Source: UBA5287 sp041672395 (lineage in GTDB: Bacteria > Bacteroidota > Bacteroidia > Bacteroidales > Dysgonomonadaceae). Taken from it: 64,000 nucleotides of DNA. Under the pieces are notes generated by a model that saw nothing but the letters and a program-made list of their open reading frames with translations, did no database searches and was not told where the DNA came from. Shown here in pieces: positions 1 to 7,857 of this stretch. The translations under genes were made by a program, and so were the position numbers. Where the stretch lies: the NCBI GenBank assembly GCA_041672395.1, contig JBAYZS010000003.1:23691-87690 (forward strand), read 5' to 3'. Position 1 is the stretch's first letter. Each line of letters starts with the position of its first letter.

Positions 1-1
1 T

Positions 2-628
2 TTGTCGGGTGTGGCATCTTACCATGAAGATCACGGTGAAGGACTTGATTTCTACAAAGTTGGAAGAACACTTGGACTTGGCATGACGGCTCCTGTCGAT
101 AATGATACACTCTGTCTTGGTGATAATTTTGTAACAGTTGATATATTGGATAATGGTCCATTACGTTTAACTTTCAAACTTACTTATGATCCTTATATTG
201 CTGGTGAACATAAGATAACTGAAACAAGGATTATCTCTCTCGATGCATATAGCTTTTTCAATAAAGTGACTAATATCTTCGAGACAGATACCGCCGAACT
301 GACTGTTGCAACTGGTATTGTAATGGCACCAGACAAACCGGAGATTACCTTTGGACGTAATTCCGGCATCATTGCTTACGAAACTCCGGGTAATGACACT
401 AACGGAATCATTTACACCGCGGTTATTAACCCGAATGGATTCGGAATGATTAAGGTGTCCGGTGGACATTATTTGGGACTAAATAATTATCAAACGGGAA
501 CCCCATACACCTATTACACGGGAGGTGGTTGGAGTAAAGCGGGATTCGATAGTTTTGAAGAATGGACTCAATTTGTTCAATCTGAGAAAGTAAAAAAAGA
601 ACAACCACTAGTTATAAAAATCGACTGA
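2..628 (+). CDS. DUF4861 family protein, C-terminal part (5' end outside window)
   Basis: The frame is open from the window edge, so the true start lies upstream; the first possible codon in view is TTG at position 2 and is not taken as a start. The visible 208 residues are rich in beta strands, with runs such as SYHEDHGEGLDFYKVGRTLG near the start and a GGGWSKAGFDSFEEW motif near the end. This matches my recollection of the C-terminal half of DUF4861 proteins, which in Bacteroidota sit in clusters for pectin and other uronate-containing polysaccharides. The stop is one base before kdgK, so it is probably cotranscribed with the uronate genes. Its biochemical role is unknown to me. The family call is moderate, from sequence style only. 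Confidence 0.7.
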   Translation: MSGVASYHEDHGEGLDFYKVGRTLGLGMTAPVDNDTLCLGDNFVTVDILDNGPLRLTFKLTYDPYIAGEHKITETRIISLDAYSFFNKVTNIFETDTAELTVATGIVMAPDKPEITFGRNSGIIAYETPGNDTNGIIYTAVINPNGFGMIKVSGGHYLGLNNYQTGTPYTYYTGGGWSKAGFDSFEEWTQFVQSEKVKKEQPLVIKID

Positions 629-629
629 T

Positions 630-1667
630 ATGCAGAAAGTTATTACTTTTGGTGAGATCATGCTTCGGCTGGCTACACCGGGATATAAAAGATTTATTCA
701 ATCCGATAATCTTACTGCTACCTTTGGTGGGGGTGAGGCAAATGTTGCTGTCTCCCTCGCAAACTATGGAATTCCTGTAGATTTTGTAACGCGCTTACCT
801 CAGAATGATATTGCTGAATGGTGTCTCTCGGATCTTAGAAAATACAACATCGGAACAACTCAGATTCTGCGCGGTGGTGAAAGATTAGGAATCTATTTCC
901 TGGAAACAGGAGCTGTTGCAAGACCATCGAAAGTAGTGTATGACAGAGCATATTCTTCCATTGCAGAGGTGAAAAAAGGGATGTTCAACTGGAAAGAAAT
1001 ATTGAAAGATGCCTCTTGGTTTCACTGGACCGGAATCACACCGGCTATCTCTGAGGGGGCTGCCGATGTATGTCTTGAAGCCATTCAAACAGCCAACGAT
1101 TTGGGTATAACGGTATCGTGCGACCTTAATTTCAGAAAGAATTTATGGAAATATGGTAAATCTGCTTCGGAAGTTATGCCTAAATTGGTTGAAGGGTGCA
1201 ACATAATCCTCGGAAACGAGGAGGATTCTGAAAAGGTTTTTGGTATTAAACCTGATGGATTTCAGGTAGAACATACTGGAGGAGACATGGATGCCGCTGA
1301 ATTTGAGTCGGTTTGCAATCAACTAATGCAGAAGTTTCCTCGGGCTAAAAAGGTGATAATCACATTGCGTGGTTCTATCAATGCTAACCATAACACGTGG
1401 GGCGCATGTCTCTATTCCGATAAATTATACAAATCAAAGAGATACGACATTACGCATATCGTGGACAGAGTGGGAGGCGGTGATTCCTTTATGGGTGGAT
1501 TAATTTATGGATTGCTCACTTACAAAGATGACGACCAGCAAGCACTGGATTTTGCAGCGGCTGCTTCTTGTCTTAAACATACCGTTTATGGTGATTTTAA
1601 TCTGGTAACTGTGTCTGAAGTTGAAACCCTTATGAATGGTGGCGGTTCAGGTAGAGTGATTCGCTAA
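630..1667 (+). CDS. kdgK: 2-dehydro-3-deoxygluconokinase (KDG kinase), PfkB family
   Basis: This protein phosphorylates 2-keto-3-deoxy-gluconate with ATP to KDPG, in the cytoplasm, as the penultimate step of uronate catabolism. The 345 residues are the usual length for the Bacteroidota form. The N-terminal GEIMLRLATPG and GGGEANVAVSLA segments (about residues 8-44) are the substrate-binding region of PfkB kinases, and DRVGGGDSFMGGL (about 279-291) is the PfkB signature with the catalytic Asp near residue 285. It begins one base after the DUF4861 stop and is followed 74 bases later by the KDPG aldolase gene, so the two steps KDG to KDPG to pyruvate plus glyceraldehyde 3-phosphate are side by side. 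The neighbour makes this assignment firm. Confidence 0.93.
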   Translation: MQKVITFGEIMLRLATPGYKRFIQSDNLTATFGGGEANVAVSLANYGIPVDFVTRLPQNDIAEWCLSDLRKYNIGTTQILRGGERLGIYFLETGAVARPSKVVYDRAYSSIAEVKKGMFNWKEILKDASWFHWTGITPAISEGAADVCLEAIQTANDLGITVSCDLNFRKNLWKYGKSASEVMPKLVEGCNIILGNEEDSEKVFGIKPDGFQVEHTGGDMDAAEFESVCNQLMQKFPRAKKVIITLRGSINANHNTWGACLYSDKLYKSKRYDITHIVDRVGGGDSFMGGLIYGLLTYKDDDQQALDFAAAASCLKHTVYGDFNLVTVSEVETLMNGGGSGRVIR

Positions 1668-1741
1668 TTGTTTAACATTCAATGTGTCAGGACAATCCAA
1701 GCCTTTATTTGTCTTGACTCTTGATTCTAATTATCTAAGTA

Positions 1742-2419
1742 ATGGCAAAATTTTCAAGAATGCAAGTTTATCAGATTATGGAAAATACCGGAATAATACC
1801 TGTATTTTATCATACTGATGTGGAAGTAGCAAAAGAGGTTGTGAAAGCGTGCTATGATGGTGGAATCCGGGTCTTTGAGTTCACTAATCGGGGTGATTTC
1901 GCTCATGAAGTGTTCGCTGACCTTGTTAAATGGGCCGACAACGAATGTCCTGAGTTGATCTTGGGCATTGGCTCTATTGTGGATGCACCTACAGCTGCTC
2001 TGTACATTCAATTGGGTGCAAACTTCGTGGTGGGTCCACTTCTAAATGCTGATATCTTCAAGGTCTGTAACCGTAGGCAGATTGCTTACACTCCCGGTTG
2101 TGCAACTGCTTCAGAAATCGGACTTGCGCAAGAGTTGGGTGCAGAGATAGTTAAAGTATTTCCCGGAGGTAGCGTTGGTGGTCCCTCTTTTGTAAAGAAT
2201 ATCAAAGGTCCAATGCCATGGACTCGAATCATGGTAACAGGTGGTGTTGAACCAACAGAAGAAAATTTGTCCGACTGGTTTAAAGCAGGAGTATCTTGTG
2301 TGGGAATGGGATCAAATCTTTTCCCAAAAGAGGTGCTAAAGTACAAAGATTGGATGAAAATCACAGAGTTATGCCGAATTTGTTTGTCGATAGTGCAAAA
2401 GCATAAAACAAATACATGA
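1742..2419 (+). CDS. eda: KDPG aldolase (bifunctional KHG/KDPG aldolase)
   Basis: This class I aldolase splits 2-keto-3-deoxy-6-phosphogluconate into pyruvate and glyceraldehyde 3-phosphate. It is a 225-residue TIM barrel of normal length. The N-terminal IIPVFYHTDVEVAKEVVKAC, the central GIGSIVDAPTAALYIQLGA, the YTPGCATASE motif and EIVKVFPGG are all in family order. The Lys of IVKVFPG (residue 138) is the expected Schiff-base residue. It follows kdgK in the same direction. The last 15 or so residues (RICLSIVQKHKTNT) are ordinary for the family. Together with kdgK it completes the route from unsaturated uronates to central metabolism. Confidence 0.94.
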   Translation: MAKFSRMQVYQIMENTGIIPVFYHTDVEVAKEVVKACYDGGIRVFEFTNRGDFAHEVFADLVKWADNECPELILGIGSIVDAPTAALYIQLGANFVVGPLLNADIFKVCNRRQIAYTPGCATASEIGLAQELGAEIVKVFPGGSVGGPSFVKNIKGPMPWTRIMVTGGVEPTEENLSDWFKAGVSCVGMGSNLFPKEVLKYKDWMKITELCRICLSIVQKHKTNT

Positions 2420-2464
2420 TATTATTAAAGCCATGGATGTCCAAAATTTAATATATTTAATCTA

Positions 2465-4390
2465 ATGATGAGTAAAAAAATAATCATTCTAATTCTTTTG
2501 TCTTTCTCAATTTTAAAAGTTAATGCTTATAGTGAGAAAAATCTATTGCAAAAAGCAGCTACAGCAGAACAGATCAAATCTGCCCTTATCCTTAATCAGA
2601 AATGGGTGCCGTACCCAAATTATAAAGACAGAAGTGGATGGGATAAATTGATGGGAAACTTCAAATCTGAATATATACAAAAAGGTGAACAGGCGCTCAA
2701 TTATAATTGGATTGTAATTAAAGCAACAGACTACCTTGATTATGAGCGCACAGGCACTCGTACAACCATGGAATCACCCTATGGAAAGAATATTCAAACC
2801 ATAACAGATCTGTTATTAGCAGAATTAACCGAAGGGGAGGGCCGTTTTATAGATCAACTGATAAACGGAGTATTTTATACTTGTGAAATGACATCTTGGT
2901 CCATTGCGGCTCATCAGGTAAGACAAAGCAATGGTCGCTCATTACCTTTAAAAGATGAACATCTAATTGAATTGACATCAGGAGATGTTGGTAGTTTGTT
3001 TTCCTGGATTTATTTCTTTTTTCAGGATGAATTCGATAAAGTAAACCCGACTATCTCAAAACGATTGCGTCTTGAGTTGGAAGAAAGAATATTAGAACCA
3101 TTTATGGGTAAGGATTTCTGGTGGATGGGGTTCAATTATCGCCCCGGAATAGTCATAAATAATTGGAATGTATGGTGTAATTTTAATGCGTTGCAATGTT
3201 TTTTATTATTGGAGAACGATAAAGATCGTTTGGCAGAAGCAGTTGCTAAATCAATGAGGTCTGTAGACCAGTTTATTAATTATTCAAAACAAGATGGTGC
3301 TTGTGAAGAAGGACCTTCTTATTGGGGACATGCAGCCGGTAAAATGTACGATTACTTGCAACTGCTTTATGATGGAACTGGTGGAAAAGTATCAATTTTT
3401 GATGTACCTATGATAAAGAATATGGGGGAATATATTTCCAGAACATATGTAGGGAACGATTGGGTAGTCAATTTTGCAGATGCTTCTGCGAAGTTATCAT
3501 TAGATGCTAATTTTATTTTCAGATATGGAAAAGCTGTGCAAAGTAATGAGATGATAGGATTCGCAAATATGCTTTCTAAAAATCAGAAGGATGTCAGTGC
3601 TCCAAACTATGGAAGGGATATTTTCAGATCATTTCAATCATTGTTATATTTTGAAGAGTTCTCACAGAATACTGCTGAATATACCACTCCTCAAAATACC
3701 TGGTATCCGGAAACGGAGTTTTGCTACATGAAAAATAACAAAGGGTTCTTTGTGGCATTAAAAGGTGGATTCAATAACGAGAGTCACAATCACAATGATG
3801 TTGGAACATTTTCACTTTACATGAATGAAGTTCCTGTGTTTATTGATGCCGGTGTTGGCACTTATACTCGCCAGACTTTCAGCAGTGAAAGATACAATAT
3901 ATGGACTATGCAAAGTCTTTATCATAATCTTCCGGAAATAAATGGGCATCAACAGAAGTTCGGGACCAACTATACAGCCAAAAACACAAAATATGATCCC
4001 AAAAACCAAACTTTCTCTTTGGATATCTCCGGGGCATATCCTAAAGAGTCTGGAATCAATTATTGGAAAAGAAATTACATTCTAAAAGAAGACATACTTT
4101 TAATCAGAGATGATTTCGATTTAGACAATTCCACTCAAAAGAATCGTATTTATTTTCTGACATGGGGAAAAGTAGATAACTCTATAGAAGGGATTGTAAT
4201 TGTTAATGTTATGGATCAGCAGGCTGAACTCAGGTATGACAAAAACAAATTTGTTGCTTCCATTGAAACAATAAAGTTAGATGATAAAAGATTATCTAAT
4301 GTGTGGGGTGAAGAAATCAAGAGAATTATTCTTGAAGAGAAAACCCTAAGATCTAAAGCTAAATATGAATTCGCGATCATTAGAAAATAA
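2465..4390 (+). CDS. Secreted heparinase II/III-family polysaccharide lyase
   Basis: The protein has 641 residues. It begins with a hydrophobic signal peptide (about residues 4-21, ending VNA), so it is exported to the periplasm or surface. Residues about 60-370 form an alpha-helical toroid-like region containing NGVFYTCEMTSWS and NNWNVWCNFNALQ; from about 400 on is a beta-sandwich with NNESHNHNDVGTFSLY (about 438-451), the hallmark of the heparinase II/III C-terminal domain. Such lyases cleave uronate-containing glycans by beta-elimination, releasing unsaturated uronic acids. It lies 45 bases after eda, which fits lyase products feeding kdgK and eda. The substrate (glycosaminoglycan, alginate, ulvan or a bacterial exopolysaccharide) cannot be decided here. 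PL12, PL15, PL17 and PL21 share this fold. Confidence 0.85.
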   Translation: MMSKKIIILILLSFSILKVNAYSEKNLLQKAATAEQIKSALILNQKWVPYPNYKDRSGWDKLMGNFKSEYIQKGEQALNYNWIVIKATDYLDYERTGTRTTMESPYGKNIQTITDLLLAELTEGEGRFIDQLINGVFYTCEMTSWSIAAHQVRQSNGRSLPLKDEHLIELTSGDVGSLFSWIYFFFQDEFDKVNPTISKRLRLELEERILEPFMGKDFWWMGFNYRPGIVINNWNVWCNFNALQCFLLLENDKDRLAEAVAKSMRSVDQFINYSKQDGACEEGPSYWGHAAGKMYDYLQLLYDGTGGKVSIFDVPMIKNMGEYISRTYVGNDWVVNFADASAKLSLDANFIFRYGKAVQSNEMIGFANMLSKNQKDVSAPNYGRDIFRSFQSLLYFEEFSQNTAEYTTPQNTWYPETEFCYMKNNKGFFVALKGGFNNESHNHNDVGTFSLYMNEVPVFIDAGVGTYTRQTFSSERYNIWTMQSLYHNLPEINGHQQKFGTNYTAKNTKYDPKNQTFSLDISGAYPKESGINYWKRNYILKEDILLIRDDFDLDNSTQKNRIYFLTWGKVDNSIEGIVIVNVMDQQAELRYDKNKFVASIETIKLDDKRLSNVWGEEIKRIILEEKTLRSKAKYEFAIIRK

Positions 4391-4415
4391 CCTAAAACAA
4401 TCTTATAATTAAAAC

Positions 4416-5282
4416 TTAAATAAGTACTTTCAACAAAGAGGGAATCTGACTAGGTTCATTGGCAACCGGAACGCCTACTGCTTCAAACGCAGCGATCTTT
4501 TCGGCGGCTGTCCCTGATCCGCTGGAGATGATAGCTCCCGCATGACCCATCTGCTTTCCTGGAGGCGCCTGCTGACCAGCAATGAATGCAACAACAGGTT
4601 TCGTTACGTGTTTTTTTATATATTCGGCAGCACGTTCTTCGGCATCACCACCTATCTCACCGATAAGCACGATGGAATCTGTTTCAGGATCGTTCTCAAA
4701 CATTTCCAGTAGTTCCTGGTAATAAAGTCCTACAACCGGATCTCCGCCAACACCAATTGCTGTTGATTGTCCCATTCCGTTTTCGGTTAAGTTGTACACG
4801 ACTTCATAGGTGAGAGTTCCACTGCGACTAATCACGCCGGTGCTTCCTTGTTTAAAGATCATTGTAGGCATAATCCCTACCAGACTCTTTTCGGGAGAGA
4901 TCAGACCGGGACAATTTGGACCTATAAGATTAGCCCCTTTATTTTTGATGAAATGGTATGCTTGTACTACGTCAAGTGTAGGAATACCTTCTGTAATACA
5001 GATTATAAGTTGAATGTCTGCGTCTGCTGCTTCCATCATAGCATCTTTAGCAAATGGTGCCGGAACAAAGATGATAGATGAGTTTGCACCTGTTTCTTTA
5101 ACGGCCTCTTTTACCGAATTGAAAACTGGAATATCTTCGACAAATTCACCTGCTTTACCAGGTGATGTTCCACCAATCACATTAGTTCCGTATGTTTTCA
5201 TTTTAGATGCATGGAATCCACCGTCGCGACCTGTAATGCCTTGGACAATCAAACGTGTGTTTTTATCGATTAATATGCTCAT
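4416..5282 (-). CDS. sucD: Succinate--CoA ligase, alpha subunit
   Basis: The alpha subunit of succinyl-CoA synthetase binds CoA and carries the phosphohistidine. The 288-residue length equals that of E. coli SucD. The CoA-binding Rossmann region has QGITGRDGGFHASKM and GGTSPGKAGE near the N terminus, and KQMGHAGAIISSGSGTA holds the phosphorylated His at residue 247. It lies 14 bases downstream of sucC on the same strand, so the two subunits are made from one transcript. In anaerobic Bacteroidota this enzyme can make ATP from succinyl-CoA or run in the succinate/propionate branch. It converges on the lyase gene with only 25 bases between the stops, and no clear terminator hairpin was seen there. 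Confidence 0.96.
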   Translation of the reverse strand: MSILIDKNTRLIVQGITGRDGGFHASKMKTYGTNVIGGTSPGKAGEFVEDIPVFNSVKEAVKETGANSSIIFVPAPFAKDAMMEAADADIQLIICITEGIPTLDVVQAYHFIKNKGANLIGPNCPGLISPEKSLVGIMPTMIFKQGSTGVISRSGTLTYEVVYNLTENGMGQSTAIGVGGDPVVGLYYQELLEMFENDPETDSIVLIGEIGGDAEERAAEYIKKHVTKPVVAFIAGQQAPPGKQMGHAGAIISSGSGTAAEKIAAFEAVGVPVANEPSQIPSLLKVLI

Positions 5283-5296
5283 AGCTTATTTGTTTT

Positions 5297-6442
5297 TCAG
5301 TCTTGATAATTGTATGTCAGTTCAACAGCTTTTTTTGTTGCGTCACCCATGGTTTCAGCAACATGAAAATGAGACCCTTCCAGCAAAGCACGCCCCTCCT
5401 TTTCATTAGTCCCTGTGAGCCGAATCACAATTGGGATGTCGGTTTTTATCTGTTTAAATGCTTCAAGTAAACCGTGAGCAACATCGTCACACCGGGTAAT
5501 GCCACCAAATATATTGATTAGCACTACTTGTACATTTTTATCGCTCAGCAAAAGTTTCATCGCTTCAATTACTTTTGTGGGATTGGAACTTCCGCCAATG
5601 TCGAGAAAATTGGCAGGGTTACCACCGTAAAGTTTGATCATGTCCATTGTAGCCATAGCCAGTCCCGCACCATTGACCATGCAACCAATTTCTCCACCTA
5701 AATGTACATAACTGAAACCTTTGCTTTTGGCATTTTGTTCTTTTTTCTCCTCTTCGGTAGGTTCATTGAGTGAGGCTATTTTAGGATGACGATAAAGAGC
5801 ATTGTCATCGAATGTCATTTTTGCATCGATAGCCATGATGCTCCCTTCTTGTGTGAGTACCAATGGATTAATCTCCGCAAGTGAGGCATCTGTATCAATA
5901 AATAGTTTGTACAGCTTTTGGAAAATTGAAGCTGCCTGACGTACTAAATTTACATCATCAAACAGTTTGAAAGCAGCCTCCCGTGCTAAATAATCAGGAA
6001 CACCAATTGAAGGATCGATCACAAACTTGTGAATCTTCTCCGGAGAGATACGTGCGACTTCCTCAATTTCCATTCCACCTTCTTTGCTTAACATTAGAAT
6101 GGTCGATTTTGAATTTCTGTCGATAATATAACTCGCGTAATACTCTTTTGAAATGTTTACCGCTTGTCCTATAAGGATTCGGTCCACTATGTAACCTTTG
6201 ATGTTCATGCCCAGAATGTTAGATGCATGTTTGCGTAATTCGATTTCATCAATTGCCAGTTTTACTCCGCCGGCTTTTCCTCTTCCGCCGGAATACACTT
6301 GTGCTTTCACAATTACTCTTTGTGAATCCAACTGTGAATAAGCTTTCACTGCATCATCAACTGATCGGCACAAAACGCTCTGATCTACAGGAATTCCGTA
6401 GTTTGCAAACAACTCTTTTGCCTGATATTCATGAATTTTCAT
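5297..6442 (-). CDS. sucC: ADP-forming succinate--CoA ligase, beta subunit
   Basis: The beta subunit has an ATP-grasp nucleotide-binding domain and a CoA-ligase domain. The 381 residues are close to the usual 388. The N terminus MKIHEYQAKELFANYGIPV is the classic start of the family, and VIVKAQVYSGGRGKAGGVKL contains the nucleotide-binding Lys and glycine-rich stretch. Near the C terminus, VQVVLINIFGGITRCDDVA is a family signature with the Gly-rich turn contacting the phosphohistidine. It is the first gene of a two-gene operon with sucD. Upstream is a 170-base divergent region shared with the DUF2130 gene. Confidence 0.96.
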   Translation of the reverse strand: MKIHEYQAKELFANYGIPVDQSVLCRSVDDAVKAYSQLDSQRVIVKAQVYSGGRGKAGGVKLAIDEIELRKHASNILGMNIKGYIVDRILIGQAVNISKEYYASYIIDRNSKSTILMLSKEGGMEIEEVARISPEKIHKFVIDPSIGVPDYLAREAAFKLFDDVNLVRQAASIFQKLYKLFIDTDASLAEINPLVLTQEGSIMAIDAKMTFDDNALYRHPKIASLNEPTEEEKKEQNAKSKGFSYVHLGGEIGCMVNGAGLAMATMDMIKLYGGNPANFLDIGGSSNPTKVIEAMKLLLSDKNVQVVLINIFGGITRCDDVAHGLLEAFKQIKTDIPIVIRLTGTNEKEGRALLEGSHFHVAETMGDATKKAVELTYNYQD

Positions 6443-6584
6443 GGGCTATTTCTAAAAATATTATGATGATTAAGAAACTATGATTAAACTACCATACAAT
6501 TAACCATATAACAGAGAATTTGTTTTTTAAAATTGAAATAATTATAGAATAGATAAACAAAATAATTGGCAATTGATTATTTTG

Positions 6585-6592
6585 TATATTTG
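6585..6592 (+). promoter_or_regulatory. Bacteroidota-type -7 element before the DUF2130 gene
   Basis: TATATTTG fits TAnnTTTG exactly and lies 21 bases before the ATG at 6613, leaving a very short leader. No TTTG at the expected -33 spacing is present; the nearest, ATTG at 6565, is too close. The element is therefore only moderately supported. Confidence 0.5.
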
Positions 6593-6612
6593 TAGTTATA
6601 AGAATATAAATT

Positions 6613-7839
6613 ATGAATAATACCAAAATATCTTGTCCGCAATGCGGATTTAACTTTGATGTTGAAGAAGCGCTGTCTAGCCAGGTTGAGGAGCGATTAC
6701 GTGCTGAGCAACAGAAGAGAATTGCTGAAATAGACAAGGCTTATAAAGCAAAATTATATGCGTTGGAGACAAAGGAGGCTGACTTGGAAAAGCAGATTGC
6801 TGAACGAACAAACAAAGAATTGGCTATTAAGGAGAAAGTGATGGCTGATAAGATAAATGCGAAATATCAGTCGGAATTGAATGATTTGAAGAAACAGGAG
6901 AGTGAAGCTCGCAAAGAGGTTGCGGAACTCAAGAACTCAAAAATTGAGAACGAAAAGCTTAAACGTCAGTTGACAGAGCAACGACAGAATATCGAATTGG
7001 AGTATGAACAAAAGTTGAGTAAGCAACTGAATGATAATCTTATCAGAATAAAACAACAGGAAACGGATAAGGCGGAGTTAAAAATCAAGGAATATGAAAT
7101 TCAGCTGGAGCAACAAGCCAAACTGATTGACGAAATGAAACGTAAATCGGAGCAGGGCTCAATGCAGTTGCAGGGAGAAGTGCAAGAGCTGACTATTGAA
7201 GAGACTTTGAAATCGATGTTTCCTTACGATGATATTTCAGAAGTAGGAAAAGGTATTCGAGGAGCAGATGTGATTCAATCCGTCAGAAATAGAGTAGGAG
7301 TTGAGGTCGGTACCATTCTTTATGAAAGTAAGCGTACAAAAGCATTTAGCAACGAGTGGGTGAGTAAACTAAAGTCTGACGCTGTTTTGGTGAAAGCTAA
7401 TATTTGCGTGATTGTAACCGAAGCCATGCCGGATGATATAGAACGGATCGGTCAAAAAGAAGGAGTATGGATTTGTTCATATGCTGATTTTAAACCACTT
7501 ATTATAGTTTTGAGAGATAGTTTACTGAAAATCAGCGAAGCATACACTTCTCAAACAAATAAAGGTGAGAAGATGCAGATGCTCTATGATTATCTGTTAA
7601 GTCAGGAGTTTGTTTTGCAGCTAAGCGCTATTGTTGAGGGTTTTACTGAATTGCAAAGCAGTTATGCACAAGAAAAAATGCAGATGGAACGAATCTGGAA
7701 GAAACGAGAAAAACAACTTGAAAAGGTATTGTTAAATACCAATCATTTTATTGGATCTATTCAAGGTATTGCAGGGAGCTCAATACCGGGACTTAATCAG
7801 ATTGGAGCCGATGACTCGATGTTGAAGTTAGACGAATAA
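6613..7839 (+). CDS. DUF2130 domain-containing coiled-coil protein
   Basis: The protein has 408 residues and is predicted cytoplasmic, with no signal peptide or membrane segment. Residues 6-18 contain a single zinc-ribbon-like knuckle (SCPQCGFNFDV). Residues about 25-185 are almost entirely charged Glu/Lys/Gln heptads, a long coiled coil. Residues about 195-380 form the conserved DUF2130 domain, with SMFPYDDISEVGKGIRGADV, YESKRTKAFSNEWVSKLK and AMPDDIERI. DUF2130 has been compared to restriction-endonuclease-like folds; I infer this only from the motif order here and no activity is assigned. It precedes hutU by 18 bases and might be cotranscribed with the histidine genes, but no functional link is apparent. 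Confidence 0.85.
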   Translation: MNNTKISCPQCGFNFDVEEALSSQVEERLRAEQQKRIAEIDKAYKAKLYALETKEADLEKQIAERTNKELAIKEKVMADKINAKYQSELNDLKKQESEARKEVAELKNSKIENEKLKRQLTEQRQNIELEYEQKLSKQLNDNLIRIKQQETDKAELKIKEYEIQLEQQAKLIDEMKRKSEQGSMQLQGEVQELTIEETLKSMFPYDDISEVGKGIRGADVIQSVRNRVGVEVGTILYESKRTKAFSNEWVSKLKSDAVLVKANICVIVTEAMPDDIERIGQKEGVWICSYADFKPLIIVLRDSLLKISEAYTSQTNKGEKMQMLYDYLLSQEFVLQLSAIVEGFTELQSSYAQEKMQMERIWKKREKQLEKVLLNTNHFIGSIQGIAGSSIPGLNQIGADDSMLKLDE

Positions 7840-7857
7840 ACTTCTTAAATAATAATT

